DNA from: Variovorax sp. SG517
Lineage (GTDB): Bacteria; Pseudomonadota; Gammaproteobacteria; Burkholderiales; Burkholderiaceae_C
DNA: 64,000 nucleotides
Reading direction: 5' to 3'
Assembly: GCF_013376045.1 (NCBI RefSeq)
Contig: NZ_JABMJG010000005.1
Coordinates: 1-64,000, forward strand
This document shows positions 56,683-64,000 of the stretch, one piece after another (position 1 is the first letter of the stretch; each line of letters begins with the position of its first letter). The notes beneath the pieces were generated by a model. The model worked only from the letters and a program-made list of their open reading frames with translations. It was not told where the DNA came from and did no database searches. A program made the translations under genes and the position numbers.

Positions 56683-57864
56683 ATGCCGCTCGACCTTTCC
56701 ATCTCTTCCTGCCTTCCCCGCGACGCCGAACGCGCCACCCTCGTCGGACGCCTCTGGCAGCCCGGCGTCGGCCCCGTGCTTGTTGCCGTTCACGAAGGCG
56801 GCCTGCACGACCTGTCGAAGCTCGCGCCCACCATGAGCGATCTGCTCGAAGGCAAGGAAGCGCCTGCACAGGCCGTTCGCCGCGCATTGCAGGGCGCACC
56901 GCGCATCGCGGCGCTCGATGAGGTCCTTGCCAACAGCGACGAGACCGCGCGCGATGCGGCCAGACCATGGCTGCTCGCGCCCTGCGACCTGCAGGCCGTG
57001 AAGGCCAGCGGGGTCACATTTGTTGCGAGCCTGCTCGAACGCGTGATCGAGGAGCAGGCGCGCGGCGATGCGTCGAAGGCCGAGGCCACGCGCGCGGCCA
57101 TCGGCAGCGTGCTCGGCGACAACCTCGCGGACATCGTGCCCGGATCGCCCGAGGCAATGAAGGTCAAGGAAGTGTTGATTGCGCAGGGCGCGTGGTCGCA
57201 GTACCTCGAAGTGGGCATCGGACCCGACGCGGAGATCTTCACGAAGGCGCCGGTGCTCTCCGCCGTGGGCACCGGCGCGGACGTGGGCATCCATTCGGGT
57301 TCCGCGTGGAACAACCCTGAGCCCGAGGTCGTGCTCGCGGTGAACAGCCGCGGCGAAACCCTCGGCGCCGCGCTGGGCAACGACGTCAACCTGCGCGACT
57401 TCGAAGGCCGCAGCGCACTGCTGCTGGGCAAGGCGAAGGACAACAACGCCTCCTGCGCGATCGGCCCTTTCATACGCTTGTTCGATGAGCACTTCGGCAT
57501 CGCGGACGTGCGCCGCATCACCGTTGCGCTGGAAGTGACGGGGCCCGAAGGCTTCGTGCTCGAGGGATCGAGTTCTCTATCGAAGATCAGCCGCGATCCG
57601 CTCGATCTCGTGTCGCAAACCATAGGAGTAAATCACGCTTATCCCGATGGCTTCATGTTGTATCTGGGAACGATGTTCGCTCCGACACAAGACCGTCACG
57701 GGCCTGGGCAAGGATTCACCCACGTCGTGGGTGACCGGGTGCGCATTGCCGCTCCGGAACTCGGCGCGCTGGTCAATCGCGTGGTGCACGCGGACAAGGC
57801 GCCGATGTGGACTTTTGGTATCAGTGCGTTGATGCGCAATTTGGCTGCTCGCGGTTTGCTGTGA
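56683..57864 (+). CDS. Fumarylacetoacetate-hydrolase-family protein (AraD1-like)
   Basis: A 393-residue FAH-superfamily protein. The N-terminal ~170 residues contain APCDLQAVKASGVTFVASLL. The C-terminal FAH domain has GIGPDAEIFTKAPVLSAVGTG, WNNPEPEVVLAVN, the metal-binding ALGNDVNLRDFEGRSALLLG and AIGPFIRLFDEH. The overall length and motifs suit the AraD1 group, which dehydrates 2-keto-3-deoxy sugar acids; a role in acyl-pyruvate or enol hydrolysis is an alternative. GGAG precedes the start. It follows nicB by 96 bp in the same direction but has its own ribosome site, so whether it belongs to the nicotinate operon is unclear. Confidence 0.8.
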   Translation: MPLDLSISSCLPRDAERATLVGRLWQPGVGPVLVAVHEGGLHDLSKLAPTMSDLLEGKEAPAQAVRRALQGAPRIAALDEVLANSDETARDAARPWLLAPCDLQAVKASGVTFVASLLERVIEEQARGDASKAEATRAAIGSVLGDNLADIVPGSPEAMKVKEVLIAQGAWSQYLEVGIGPDAEIFTKAPVLSAVGTGADVGIHSGSAWNNPEPEVVLAVNSRGETLGAALGNDVNLRDFEGRSALLLGKAKDNNASCAIGPFIRLFDEHFGIADVRRITVALEVTGPEGFVLEGSSSLSKISRDPLDLVSQTIGVNHAYPDGFMLYLGTMFAPTQDRHGPGQGFTHVVGDRVRIAAPELGALVNRVVHADKAPMWTFGISALMRNLAARGLL

Positions 57865-58016
57865 ACGAGGTGTAGTCGTTCTGTTTGAATTTCAAAAGGA
57901 GTTGTACTTCTTAGTAATTCATACGCGCCGTGTTGCAATCTGTTGCTGTTGACCGCATCACTTGTTCCCCTCAAGATTGCTGTTGTTAGGAAACGTTTGA
58001 ACGAGGGGAGCAGAGG

Positions 58017-59111
58017 TTGGCGCAGAGCGAGATCGATCTATTGCAGGTGCCTGTGGAGGGCCCGCTGCCTTGCGGTGAAGACCTGGAATACGACCCCGAT
58101 TTCATGGCGTTGCACCAGGCAACGGCGGGTAAGCGCGAGCAGCAGTTCGGCTCGACCATCATTCCCGCCGAGCCGCCCGATTGGGCTCGCGTCGAGCGCA
58201 TCGCGAAGCAGTTGTGCACACGCACGCGCGACCTGCGGGTGCTGGTGCCCCTCACGCTGGCGTGGACCGAGAACCGTGGCTTGCCGGGTTACGTCGAAGG
58301 ACTGCAACTCGTCGACGTGGTGCTGCAGAAATTCTGGGACGACGTGCATCCGCGCGTCGTCGACGGCGGCTTTGAGGACCCGCTGCCGCGCATGAATGCG
58401 CTGGCCGCGCTGGCCGAAGCCGAGGGACTCGGACGCAGTGTGCGCGATGCGCGGCTGGTCGACGACGGCGGCGCATCGATGAGCCTGCGGCAGGTCGAGG
58501 CCTTGCTCGATTCGAGCAAGACCGACCATCAGATCGACTACCCGGGCGGCATCGGCCGGCTCAGGGACACGGTGCGGCGCGCACAGGAAAAGTCGGCGCC
58601 TCCGGTGGTGGCGTTGCGTGCGGCACTCGAGCTGCTGCAGCGCATCCGGGAGACCTGCGAACGCGCGCTCGGCCAGAGCTGGGCGCCCGACTTCTCGCGG
58701 CTCGAGCGCTCGCTGCGAACCGTGGCCCAGCTGCTGCCGGAGCAGGTACAGGCCGAAGAGCCAGTACCCGGCGAGGCCCGCTCGGCAGCCGGTGCGCAAG
58801 GGGTCGACGTCGCGGGAGCGGTTGCGAACGGTGCGGCCGCGGGGCCCGCAAATGGCGGTGCAGGCCTACGTCCGGTGCTCATTAAGGATATTGAAATATC
58901 GAGCCGTGAAGATGTGCAGGTGTTGCTCGAAAAGGCTTGCCAGTTCATGGAGCGAACGGAGCCCAGCCATCCGGCGCCCATGCTCATCCGCAGGGCGCAG
59001 CGGCTGCTGGACCTGAACTTCTTCCAGATCATCGAAGAGCTCGTGCCCGAGGGTTTGCAGAAGATAGAAAGTCTTGCAGGACGGCCGTTGAACGGCGGCC
59101 AGGCCGAATAA
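58017..59111 (+). CDS. tssA: Type VI secretion protein TssA (ImpA)
   Basis: A 364-residue cap/priming protein for sheath assembly. The ImpA N-terminal domain (residues ~10-120) includes EGPLPCGEDLEYDPDFMALH and VPLTLAWTENRGLPGYVEGL. An Ala/Gly-rich linker precedes the short C-terminal segment SSREDVQVLLEKACQFMERTEPSHPAP. No ATG fits the family start; TTG 58017, with GGGGAG 8 bases upstream, is the best choice. It heads the T6SS operon after a 152-bp gap (57865-58016) with TTGACC (57949-57954) as a possible -35 but a poor -10. Confidence 0.88.
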   Translation: MAQSEIDLLQVPVEGPLPCGEDLEYDPDFMALHQATAGKREQQFGSTIIPAEPPDWARVERIAKQLCTRTRDLRVLVPLTLAWTENRGLPGYVEGLQLVDVVLQKFWDDVHPRVVDGGFEDPLPRMNALAALAEAEGLGRSVRDARLVDDGGASMSLRQVEALLDSSKTDHQIDYPGGIGRLRDTVRRAQEKSAPPVVALRAALELLQRIRETCERALGQSWAPDFSRLERSLRTVAQLLPEQVQAEEPVPGEARSAAGAQGVDVAGAVANGAAAGPANGGAGLRPVLIKDIEISSREDVQVLLEKACQFMERTEPSHPAPMLIRRAQRLLDLNFFQIIEELVPEGLQKIESLAGRPLNGGQAE

Positions 59112-59180
59112 CGGTAACGACAAGGCGCACGAAGGCCGACGGGGCGCACCCGCACGCATTACAGATTCAAGAGGAAGCTT

Positions 59181-59759
59181 ATGGCAGACAACCGTGTCAG
59201 AAACAGTGGTCAGAAGTTCATTGCGCGCAACCGCGCGCCGCGCGTGCAGATCGAGTACGACGTCGAGATCTACGGCAGCGAACGCAAGATCCAGCTGCCC
59301 TTCGTGATGGGCGTCATCGCCGATCTCGCGGGCAAGCAGATCGACCCCATGCCCGATCTCGCCGAGCGCGAATTCATGCCCGTCGACATCGACAACTTCG
59401 ACGACCGCATGAAGGCCATCAAGCCGCGCGTCGCCTTCCAGGTGCCCAACACGCTCACCGGCGAAGGCCAGATGAACGTCGACATCACCTTCGACAGCAT
59501 GGACGACTTCTCGCCCGCGCGCATCGCCCGCCAGGTCGGCGCGCTGCAGCAGCTGCTCGAGGCGCGCACCGAGCTGTCGAACCTGCTTTCGTACATGGAC
59601 GGCAAGAACGGCGCCGAACAACTGATCGCGCAGGCGCTGCAGAACCCCGGGCTCCTGAAGTCGCTGGCGTCGGCGCCCAACCCGGCCGTTGCCAAGGCGG
59701 TGGAAGCCGCGAACGAAAAGGCCGGCAATCCCGGCACCCCTTCCGACTCTTCCGAGTAA
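59181..59759 (+). CDS. tssB: Type VI secretion sheath small subunit TssB
   Basis: A 192-residue subunit of the contractile sheath, forming heterodimers with TssC that wrap the Hcp tube. Signature segments are RVQIEYDVEIYGSERKIQLP, MPVDIDNFDDRMKAIKPRV and the sheath helix DLAERE. The C-terminal helix is followed by a flexible Ala/Glu/Ser tail (AANEKAGNPGTPSDSSE) longer than usual. AGAGGAAG precedes the ATG; tssC starts 30 bases after the stop. Confidence 0.95.
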   Translation: MADNRVRNSGQKFIARNRAPRVQIEYDVEIYGSERKIQLPFVMGVIADLAGKQIDPMPDLAEREFMPVDIDNFDDRMKAIKPRVAFQVPNTLTGEGQMNVDITFDSMDDFSPARIARQVGALQQLLEARTELSNLLSYMDGKNGAEQLIAQALQNPGLLKSLASAPNPAVAKAVEAANEKAGNPGTPSDSSE

Positions 59760-59789
59760 GCGCGAGCAGCAGCAAGGACCGCCACCATC

Positions 59790-61298
59790 ATGAGCACCGC
59801 CCCCAAACAGACCACCGCGCGCGCACCGGCCTCCGTCGAGACGCTGGAGCCGAACGAGTTCTCGAACCTGCTGCAGCGCGAGTTCAAGCCCAAGACCGAC
59901 CAGGCCCGCGAGGCGGTGGAGAACGCCGTCAAGACGCTGGCCGTGCAGGCGCTCGAAAGCACCGTCACCGTCTCCAACGACGCCTATCGCACCGTCCAGG
60001 CCATCATCACCGAGATCGACCGCAAGCTCTCCGAGCAGATCAACCAGATCCTGCACCACGAGGACTTCCAGCAGCTCGAAGGCGCGTGGCGCGGCCTGCA
60101 CTACCTCGTGAACAACACCGAGACCGACGAGCAGCTCAAGATCCGCGTGATGTGCGCATCGAAGCGCGAAGTCGCGCGCTCGCTCAAGCGCCACAAGGGC
60201 ATCGGCTGGGACCAGAGCCCGCTGTTCAAGAAGATCTACGAAGCCGAGTACGGCCAGTTCGGCGGCGAGCCCTTCGGTGCGCTGATCGGCGACTTCCACT
60301 TCGACCACAGCCCGCCCGACGTCGAGATGCTCGGCGAGATGGCCAAGATCGCCGCCGCTGCGCACTGCCCCTTCATTGCGGGCGCGTCGCCCACGGTGAT
60401 GCAGATGGATTCGTGGCAGGAACTGTCGAACCCGCGCGACCTGACCAAGATCTTCCAGAACACCGAGCACACCGCATGGCGCTCGCTGCGCGACTCGGAA
60501 GACGCGCGCTACATCGGCCTGGCCATGCCGCGCTTCCTGGCACGCCTGCCGTATGGCGCACGCACCAATCCGGTCGACGAGTTCGAGTTCGAGGAAGAAA
60601 CCGACTCGGCGGCGCACAACCGCTACACCTGGGCCAACTCGGCCTATGCGATGGGCGTGAACATCAACCGCTCGTTCAAGCAGTACGGCTGGTGCACGTC
60701 GATCCGCGGCGTCGAATCGGGCGGTGCGGTCGAGAACCTGCCCACGCACACCTTCCCGACCGACGACGGCGGCGTGGACATGAAGTGCCCGACCGAGATC
60801 GCCATCAGCGACCGCCGCGAGGCCGAGCTCGCCAAGAACGGCTTCATGCCGCTGGTGCACCGCAAGAACTCCGACTTCGCGGCCTTCATCGGCGCGCAGT
60901 CGCTGCAGTTGCCGGCCGAGTACTACGACGCCGACGCGACGGCCAACGCGAACCTCGCGGCACGCCTGCCGTATCTCTTCGCCTGCTGCCGCTTCGCGCA
61001 CTACCTGAAGTGCATCGTGCGGGACAAGATCGGTTCGTTCCGCGAGCGCGAGGACATGGAGCGCTGGCTCAACGACTGGATCATGAACTACGTCGACGGC
61101 AGCCCCGGCACCTCGTCGCAGGACACGAAGGCAATGAAGCCGCTGGCGGCGGCGGAAGTCCAGGTGGAAGCCATCGAGGACAACCCCGGCTACTACGCCG
61201 CCAAGTTTTTTCTCCGGCCGCACTATCAGCTCGAAGGGCTGACGGTGTCGTTGCGGCTGGTTTCGAAGCTGCCATCCAACAAGAAGGACAGCAGCTAA
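59790..61298 (+). CDS. tssC: Type VI secretion sheath large subunit TssC
   Basis: A 502-residue sheath protein, normal in length. Conserved parts include EGAWRGLHYLVNNTETDEQL, LIGDFHFDHSPPDVEMLGEM, GLAMPRFLARLPYG, GWCTSIRGVESGG and the C-terminal ANLAARLPYLFACCRFAHYLK. With TssB it forms the contractile sheath on which the ClpV ATPase acts. AAGGA is upstream. The gene is followed 49 bases later by hcp, which has its own GGGGG ribosome site. Confidence 0.96.
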   Translation: MSTAPKQTTARAPASVETLEPNEFSNLLQREFKPKTDQAREAVENAVKTLAVQALESTVTVSNDAYRTVQAIITEIDRKLSEQINQILHHEDFQQLEGAWRGLHYLVNNTETDEQLKIRVMCASKREVARSLKRHKGIGWDQSPLFKKIYEAEYGQFGGEPFGALIGDFHFDHSPPDVEMLGEMAKIAAAAHCPFIAGASPTVMQMDSWQELSNPRDLTKIFQNTEHTAWRSLRDSEDARYIGLAMPRFLARLPYGARTNPVDEFEFEEETDSAAHNRYTWANSAYAMGVNINRSFKQYGWCTSIRGVESGGAVENLPTHTFPTDDGGVDMKCPTEIAISDRREAELAKNGFMPLVHRKNSDFAAFIGAQSLQLPAEYYDADATANANLAARLPYLFACCRFAHYLKCIVRDKIGSFREREDMERWLNDWIMNYVDGSPGTSSQDTKAMKPLAAAEVQVEAIEDNPGYYAAKFFLRPHYQLEGLTVSLRLVSKLPSNKKDSS

Positions 61299-61347
61299 TC
61301 CAACGGCGTCCCGGAATCGGGCGCAAATAACTCTGGGGGTTTAAATC

Positions 61348-61830
61348 ATGGCAGTAGACATGTTCATGCGCGTTGAAGGCGCGAACGGCGAATCGAAGGA
61401 CTCGAACCACAAGGAGTGGACGGACATCAAGTCGTTTGCGTGGGGAGCAACGCAGCCTGGAAACATGGTCAGCGGCGGTGGCGGTGGCGTTGGCAAGGCC
61501 AGCTTCAACGACCTGCAGGTGCTCGCGCGCATCGACAAGGCGGCACCTTCGGTGCTGAAGAACTGCGCCAGCGGCAAGCACCTGAGCAAGGTGGAGGTAT
61601 CGGTGTGCAAGGCGGGGGGCTCGCAGATCGAATACACGCGCGTCACGCTCGAAGAGGTGCTGGTGACCTCGGTGCAGTACACGGCAGAACAAGGCTCCGA
61701 CGCCGTGTTCGTGCAGTACGCATTCCAGGCCGCCAAGGTGAAGCAGCAGTACTGGGAACAGACCGACAAGGGTGGCAAGGGCGCCGAGACGGTTCTGGCC
61801 TGGAACATCAAGGAAAACAAGGAAGCCTGA
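61348..61830 (+). CDS. hcp: Hcp tube protein (TssD)
   Basis: A 160-residue Hcp that stacks as hexameric rings to form the inner tube of the T6SS and is itself secreted. It opens MAVDMFMRVEGANGESKDSN, with the later KEWTDIKSFAWGATQPGNM and YEQ-like strand features of Hcp1. No signal peptide is expected or seen. It is followed by a strong terminator within the operon, so it can be made in excess over the downstream genes. Standard imp-type gene order supports the assignment. Confidence 0.95.
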   Translation: MAVDMFMRVEGANGESKDSNHKEWTDIKSFAWGATQPGNMVSGGGGGVGKASFNDLQVLARIDKAAPSVLKNCASGKHLSKVEVSVCKAGGSQIEYTRVTLEEVLVTSVQYTAEQGSDAVFVQYAFQAAKVKQQYWEQTDKGGKGAETVLAWNIKENKEA

Positions 61831-61847
61831 TCCTTTTTCCCTGTGCG

Positions 61848-61879
61848 CGGCCGGCCCACGGGCCGGCCGTGATTTTTTT
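61848..61879 (+). terminator. Strong terminator after hcp inside the T6SS operon
   Basis: CGGCCGGCCC and GGGCCGGCCG form a 10-bp perfect stem around AC, followed by TGA and seven T residues. It lies 18 bases after the hcp stop and 75 bases before the tagJ start, so it probably partly terminates transcription to adjust subunit ratios. Confidence 0.88.
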
Positions 61880-61953
61880 CCCGACGGCCTCCGCGGCCGT
61901 CCTTTGCACACAGGCCTTCGCGCCGTGTGCCAGCCAGTCAGCGAGGAAGCTTC

Positions 61954-62814
61954 ATGGGCGATGGGTTTGCAGTACTGGGCGAGCGCTCGGTGGCGGAGCA
62001 CACCGAATGGGTACAGCGGCAGATTCGCGCCAATCCCCAGAATGCCAGCCTGCGTCTTGCGCTGTGCCATTTCCTTGCACTGCGCGGCGATTGGCAGCGG
62101 GCCGAGGACCAGCTCAAGCTGGCCACCAAGCTCGATCCCACTTTCACTCCCGCCAGCGTCACGTGTTCGATGGCGCTCGCGGGCGAGCGCCATCGCAGCG
62201 ACTTCTGGTCAGGCGGGCGCGCACCGGCCATCGTCAGCGGCAACGCGGAATGGGTCGAGCAGCTGATCGCCGCGGCGGCCCTGCCGGCCGACCGTGCCGA
62301 TGAAGCCGCCGCCCTGCGCGAGACCGCGCGGCAGGCCGCACCCGCACTGCGCGGCGCCATCACCAGCGTCGACCGCTCCGACTCGCGCGCCGTGCAGGCG
62401 CTCGACGGGGAGCCGGTGGAGCGCAGCAGCTTCGAATGGCTGTGCGATGGCGACGTGCGCATCGGTGCGGTGTTCGAGCTGCTCACGCCCTCGGGCTATG
62501 CCTGGCTGCCCCTGCCCGAGGTGCGCCGCATCAAGTTCTCGCGTCCGCAGCATCTGGTCGACCTGCTGTGGGCGCCCACCGAGTTCGAGCTGCACGACGG
62601 CCGCGCGCTCAACGGCCTGGTGCCCGTGCGCTATCCGGGCCAGCTCGAAGGCCTCGACGACGAAACCACGCTGGGCCGCCGCACCGACTGGCTGCCGCTG
62701 TCCGGCGAAGACCAGTACGCGGGCCTGGGCCAGCGCACGCTGATCAGCGAGGCCGGCGACCATTCGCTGCTCGACCTGCGCCTCATCGAGTTCTCGCGCG
62801 AGGGCGCTGCCTGA
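61954..62814 (+). CDS. tagJ: Type VI secretion accessory protein TagJ (ImpE)
   Basis: A 286-residue ImpE/SciE protein. The N-terminal third is tetratricopeptide-like (EWVQRQIRANPQNASLRLAL, RGDWQRAEDQLKLATKLDP). The rest includes ERSSFEWLCDGDVRIGAVFE, PLPEVRRIKFSRPQHLVDLL and LNGLVPVRYPG. TagJ binds the TssB sheath subunit and aids ClpV recruitment in some systems. GAGGA precedes ATG 61954, and its stop shares one base with the tssE start (TGATG). A short upstream GTG frame (61927) is unlikely. Confidence 0.9.
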   Translation: MGDGFAVLGERSVAEHTEWVQRQIRANPQNASLRLALCHFLALRGDWQRAEDQLKLATKLDPTFTPASVTCSMALAGERHRSDFWSGGRAPAIVSGNAEWVEQLIAAAALPADRADEAAALRETARQAAPALRGAITSVDRSDSRAVQALDGEPVERSSFEWLCDGDVRIGAVFELLTPSGYAWLPLPEVRRIKFSRPQHLVDLLWAPTEFELHDGRALNGLVPVRYPGQLEGLDDETTLGRRTDWLPLSGEDQYAGLGQRTLISEAGDHSLLDLRLIEFSREGAA

Positions 62815-63353
62815 TGAGTGGAATGATGGACACCGACGGCGACCAGCAGGAAAGCGTCGCGCGCGACCGCCTGCAGCCGGTGCTGCTCGACCGGCTCACC
62901 GACAAGGCGCCGCAGACCCGCCAGGAGCGCGCGGGTGCCTTCCTCATGAGCGGCAGGCTGCTGCGCGACTCGGTGCTGCGCGACCTGCAGTGGCTGCTCA
63001 ACACCACCAACTTCGGTACCGAGCACGACATCAACGCCATGCCGCGCGCGCGCCGCTCGGTGCTGAACTTCGGCGTTCGCGGCTGGGCCGGCGGGCGCAT
63101 GTCGGAGGTCGACTTCGCGGACGTCGAGGCGGCCATCCGCGCGGCCATCATCGACTTCGAGCCGCGCATCATGAAGGACAGCATCGACGTGCGCTGCGTG
63201 ACCGACGCCACCGATCTCGAGCACCACAACCTGCTCGCGCTGGAGATCCGCGGCACGCTGTGGTCGGTGCCGTACCCCATCGAATTCATCCTGCGCTCCG
63301 AGCTCGACCTCGAAAGCGGGCACATGGTGCTGCGGCCGACAGGAGGACTCTGA
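62814..63353 (+). CDS. tssE: Type VI secretion baseplate protein TssE (gp25-like)
   Basis: A 179-residue GPW/gp25 family baseplate wedge protein. After a ~25-residue N-terminal region with LLDRLTDK, the fold includes SVLRDLQWLLNTTNFGTEHD, RRSVLNFGVRG and a C-terminal LEIRGTLWSVPYPIEFILRSELDL. It is coupled to tagJ by a one-base overlap. Its stop overlaps an ATG that would begin a 40-codon frame through the family A repeat, so the original coupling to tssF appears to have been broken by the repeat. Confidence 0.92.
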   Translation: MSGMMDTDGDQQESVARDRLQPVLLDRLTDKAPQTRQERAGAFLMSGRLLRDSVLRDLQWLLNTTNFGTEHDINAMPRARRSVLNFGVRGWAGGRMSEVDFADVEAAIRAAIIDFEPRIMKDSIDVRCVTDATDLEHHNLLALEIRGTLWSVPYPIEFILRSELDLESGHMVLRPTGGL

Positions 63354-63372
63354 TGACGGAATTGTCTTGCCG

Positions 63373-63471
63373 TGGAACGCCGCGGAACCGGCTTTGCCGG
63401 GCCGCAGGTGTTGCCCCCTGCAAGGGGGTTGGCGCAGCGACACGAAGTGCGCGAAGCCTGGGGGTGAGCAA
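63373..63471 (+). repeat. Dispersed ~100-bp repeat, family A, copy 5
   Basis: A full copy in the same orientation as copy 1, with CGGAACCGGCTTTGCCGGGC, TTGCCCCCTGCAAGGGGG, GCGACACGAAGTGCGCGAAG and CCTGGGGGTGAG. It separates tssE from tssF, which would otherwise be coupled, and ends 3 bases before the tssF ATG, so its GGGGGTGAG serves as the tssF ribosome site. Confidence 0.92.
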
Positions 63472-63474
63472 CTG

Positions 63475-64000
63475 ATGGATGCGAGGCTGCTCGACTACTA
63501 CAACCGCGAGCTCACGTACATGCACGAGCTCGGGGCCGAGTTCGCGCAGCGCTACCCGAAGATCGCGGGGCGCCTGGGCATGCGCGGCATCGAGGTCAGC
63601 GACCCCTACGTGGAGCGGCTGCTCGAAGGCTTCAGCTTCCTCACCGCGCGCATCCAGCTCAAGATGGACGCCGAGTTCCCGCGCTTCTCGCAGCGGCTGC
63701 TCGAAGTGGTGTACCCCAACTTCCTCGCGCCGCTGCCCGCCATGGCGGTGGTGCAGATCGACGGCAACCTCAACGAAGGCTCGCTGAAGGCCGGCTACGA
63801 GCTGCCGCGCCACACCATCCTGCGCGGGCGCATGATCAAGGGCGAGCAGACGGCCTGCGAATTCCGCACCGGCCATGCCGTCACGCTGTGGCCGATCCGC
63901 ATCGCCGAAGCCGGAGTCGGCCCGGTGCCGGCGGAGATCGCGCACGCCATGCCGGCGGTCGCGCGCCAGGCGAAGAGCGCCATCACCATCAAGCTCGAGG
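63475..64000 (+). CDS. tssF: Type VI secretion baseplate protein TssF (ImpG), N-terminal part
   Basis: The first 175 residues of TssF, cut by the window end (the family is ~600 residues). It opens MDARLLDYYNRELTYMHELG, typical of TssF, followed by FAQRYPKIAGRLGMRGIEVS and the KMDAEFPRFSQRLLEVVYPN segment. TssF with TssG and TssE builds the baseplate wedge. The ribosome site (GGGGGTGAG) comes from the preceding family A repeat, an unusual origin. Downstream genes of the operon (tssG, clpV and others) should lie beyond the window. Confidence 0.93.
   Translation, partial: MDARLLDYYNRELTYMHELGAEFAQRYPKIAGRLGMRGIEVSDPYVERLLEGFSFLTARIQLKMDAEFPRFSQRLLEVVYPNFLAPLPAMAVVQIDGNLNEGSLKAGYELPRHTILRGRMIKGEQTACEFRTGHAVTLWPIRIAEAGVGPVPAEIAHAMPAVARQAKSAITIKLE

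Overview
The window is high-GC DNA with dense, often overlapping genes and reads as chromosome of an aerobic betaproteobacterium of the Comamonadaceae, most likely Variovorax or a close relative. That placement rests on overall protein character, on the hut and imp-type T6SS gene orders, and on a ~100-bp dispersed intergenic repeat. No rRNA, tRNA, CRISPR array, prophage or insertion sequence was seen.

Layout. 1-11.2 kb: GTP-type PEP carboxykinase, a 50-residue membrane protein, threonine dehydratase, a tandem AAA+ ATPase of unknown role, two polyglycine-tethered lipoproteins (S41 protease, nucleoside hydrolase) and RecQ. The nucleoside hydrolase lies behind a perfect 32-bp palindrome that looks like a LacI-family double operator. 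11.3-24.7 kb: a complete histidine-utilisation locus with the five-step route (hutH, U, I, F, G), hutD, the HutC repressor, two importers (a full NMT1/SsuA-type ABC set, and a binding protein plus permease without its own ATPase) and an IclR regulator. Three HutC-like operator copies flank the locus. 24.8-35 kb: methionine synthase is split in two. The homocysteine half (24.9 kb) and the folate/B12/activation half (32.2 kb) are separated by about 6.3 kb holding an SH3 protein, a TetR-controlled oxidoreductase, a LysR/PACE efflux pair and a lipase with its foldase. 35-38.2 kb: three translationally coupled glycosylation-type membrane genes (GT-C, GT2, GtrA).

38.3-56.6 kb is the most interesting part: a divergent nicotinate catabolic cluster. 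It pairs a cytochrome-linked NicAB-type nicotinate hydroxylase, as in aerobic pseudomonads, with 6-hydroxynicotinate reductase and enamidase, enzymes best known from the fermentative route of Eubacterium barkeri. With them are a ferredoxin-NADP reductase, a TetR regulator, an ApbE-like UPF0280 protein, two DUF1185 paralogues, a Liv-type ABC importer with two binding proteins and a fused LivHM permease, and a nicotinamidase with a twin-arginine signal. A coherent model is: extracytoplasmic nicotinamide to nicotinate, import, hydroxylation to 6-hydroxynicotinate with electrons to cytochrome c, ferredoxin-driven ring reduction, then ring opening to 2-formylglutarate.

56.7-64 kb: a fumarylacetoacetate-hydrolase-family protein, then the start of a type VI secretion operon (tssA, tssB, tssC, hcp, tagJ, tssE, tssF) that runs off the window. 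A strong terminator follows hcp. Two dispersed repeat families sit in intergenic gaps throughout. One copy supplies the apparent ribosome binding site of tssF, another that of nicB, and a third lies inside the nicB reading frame.
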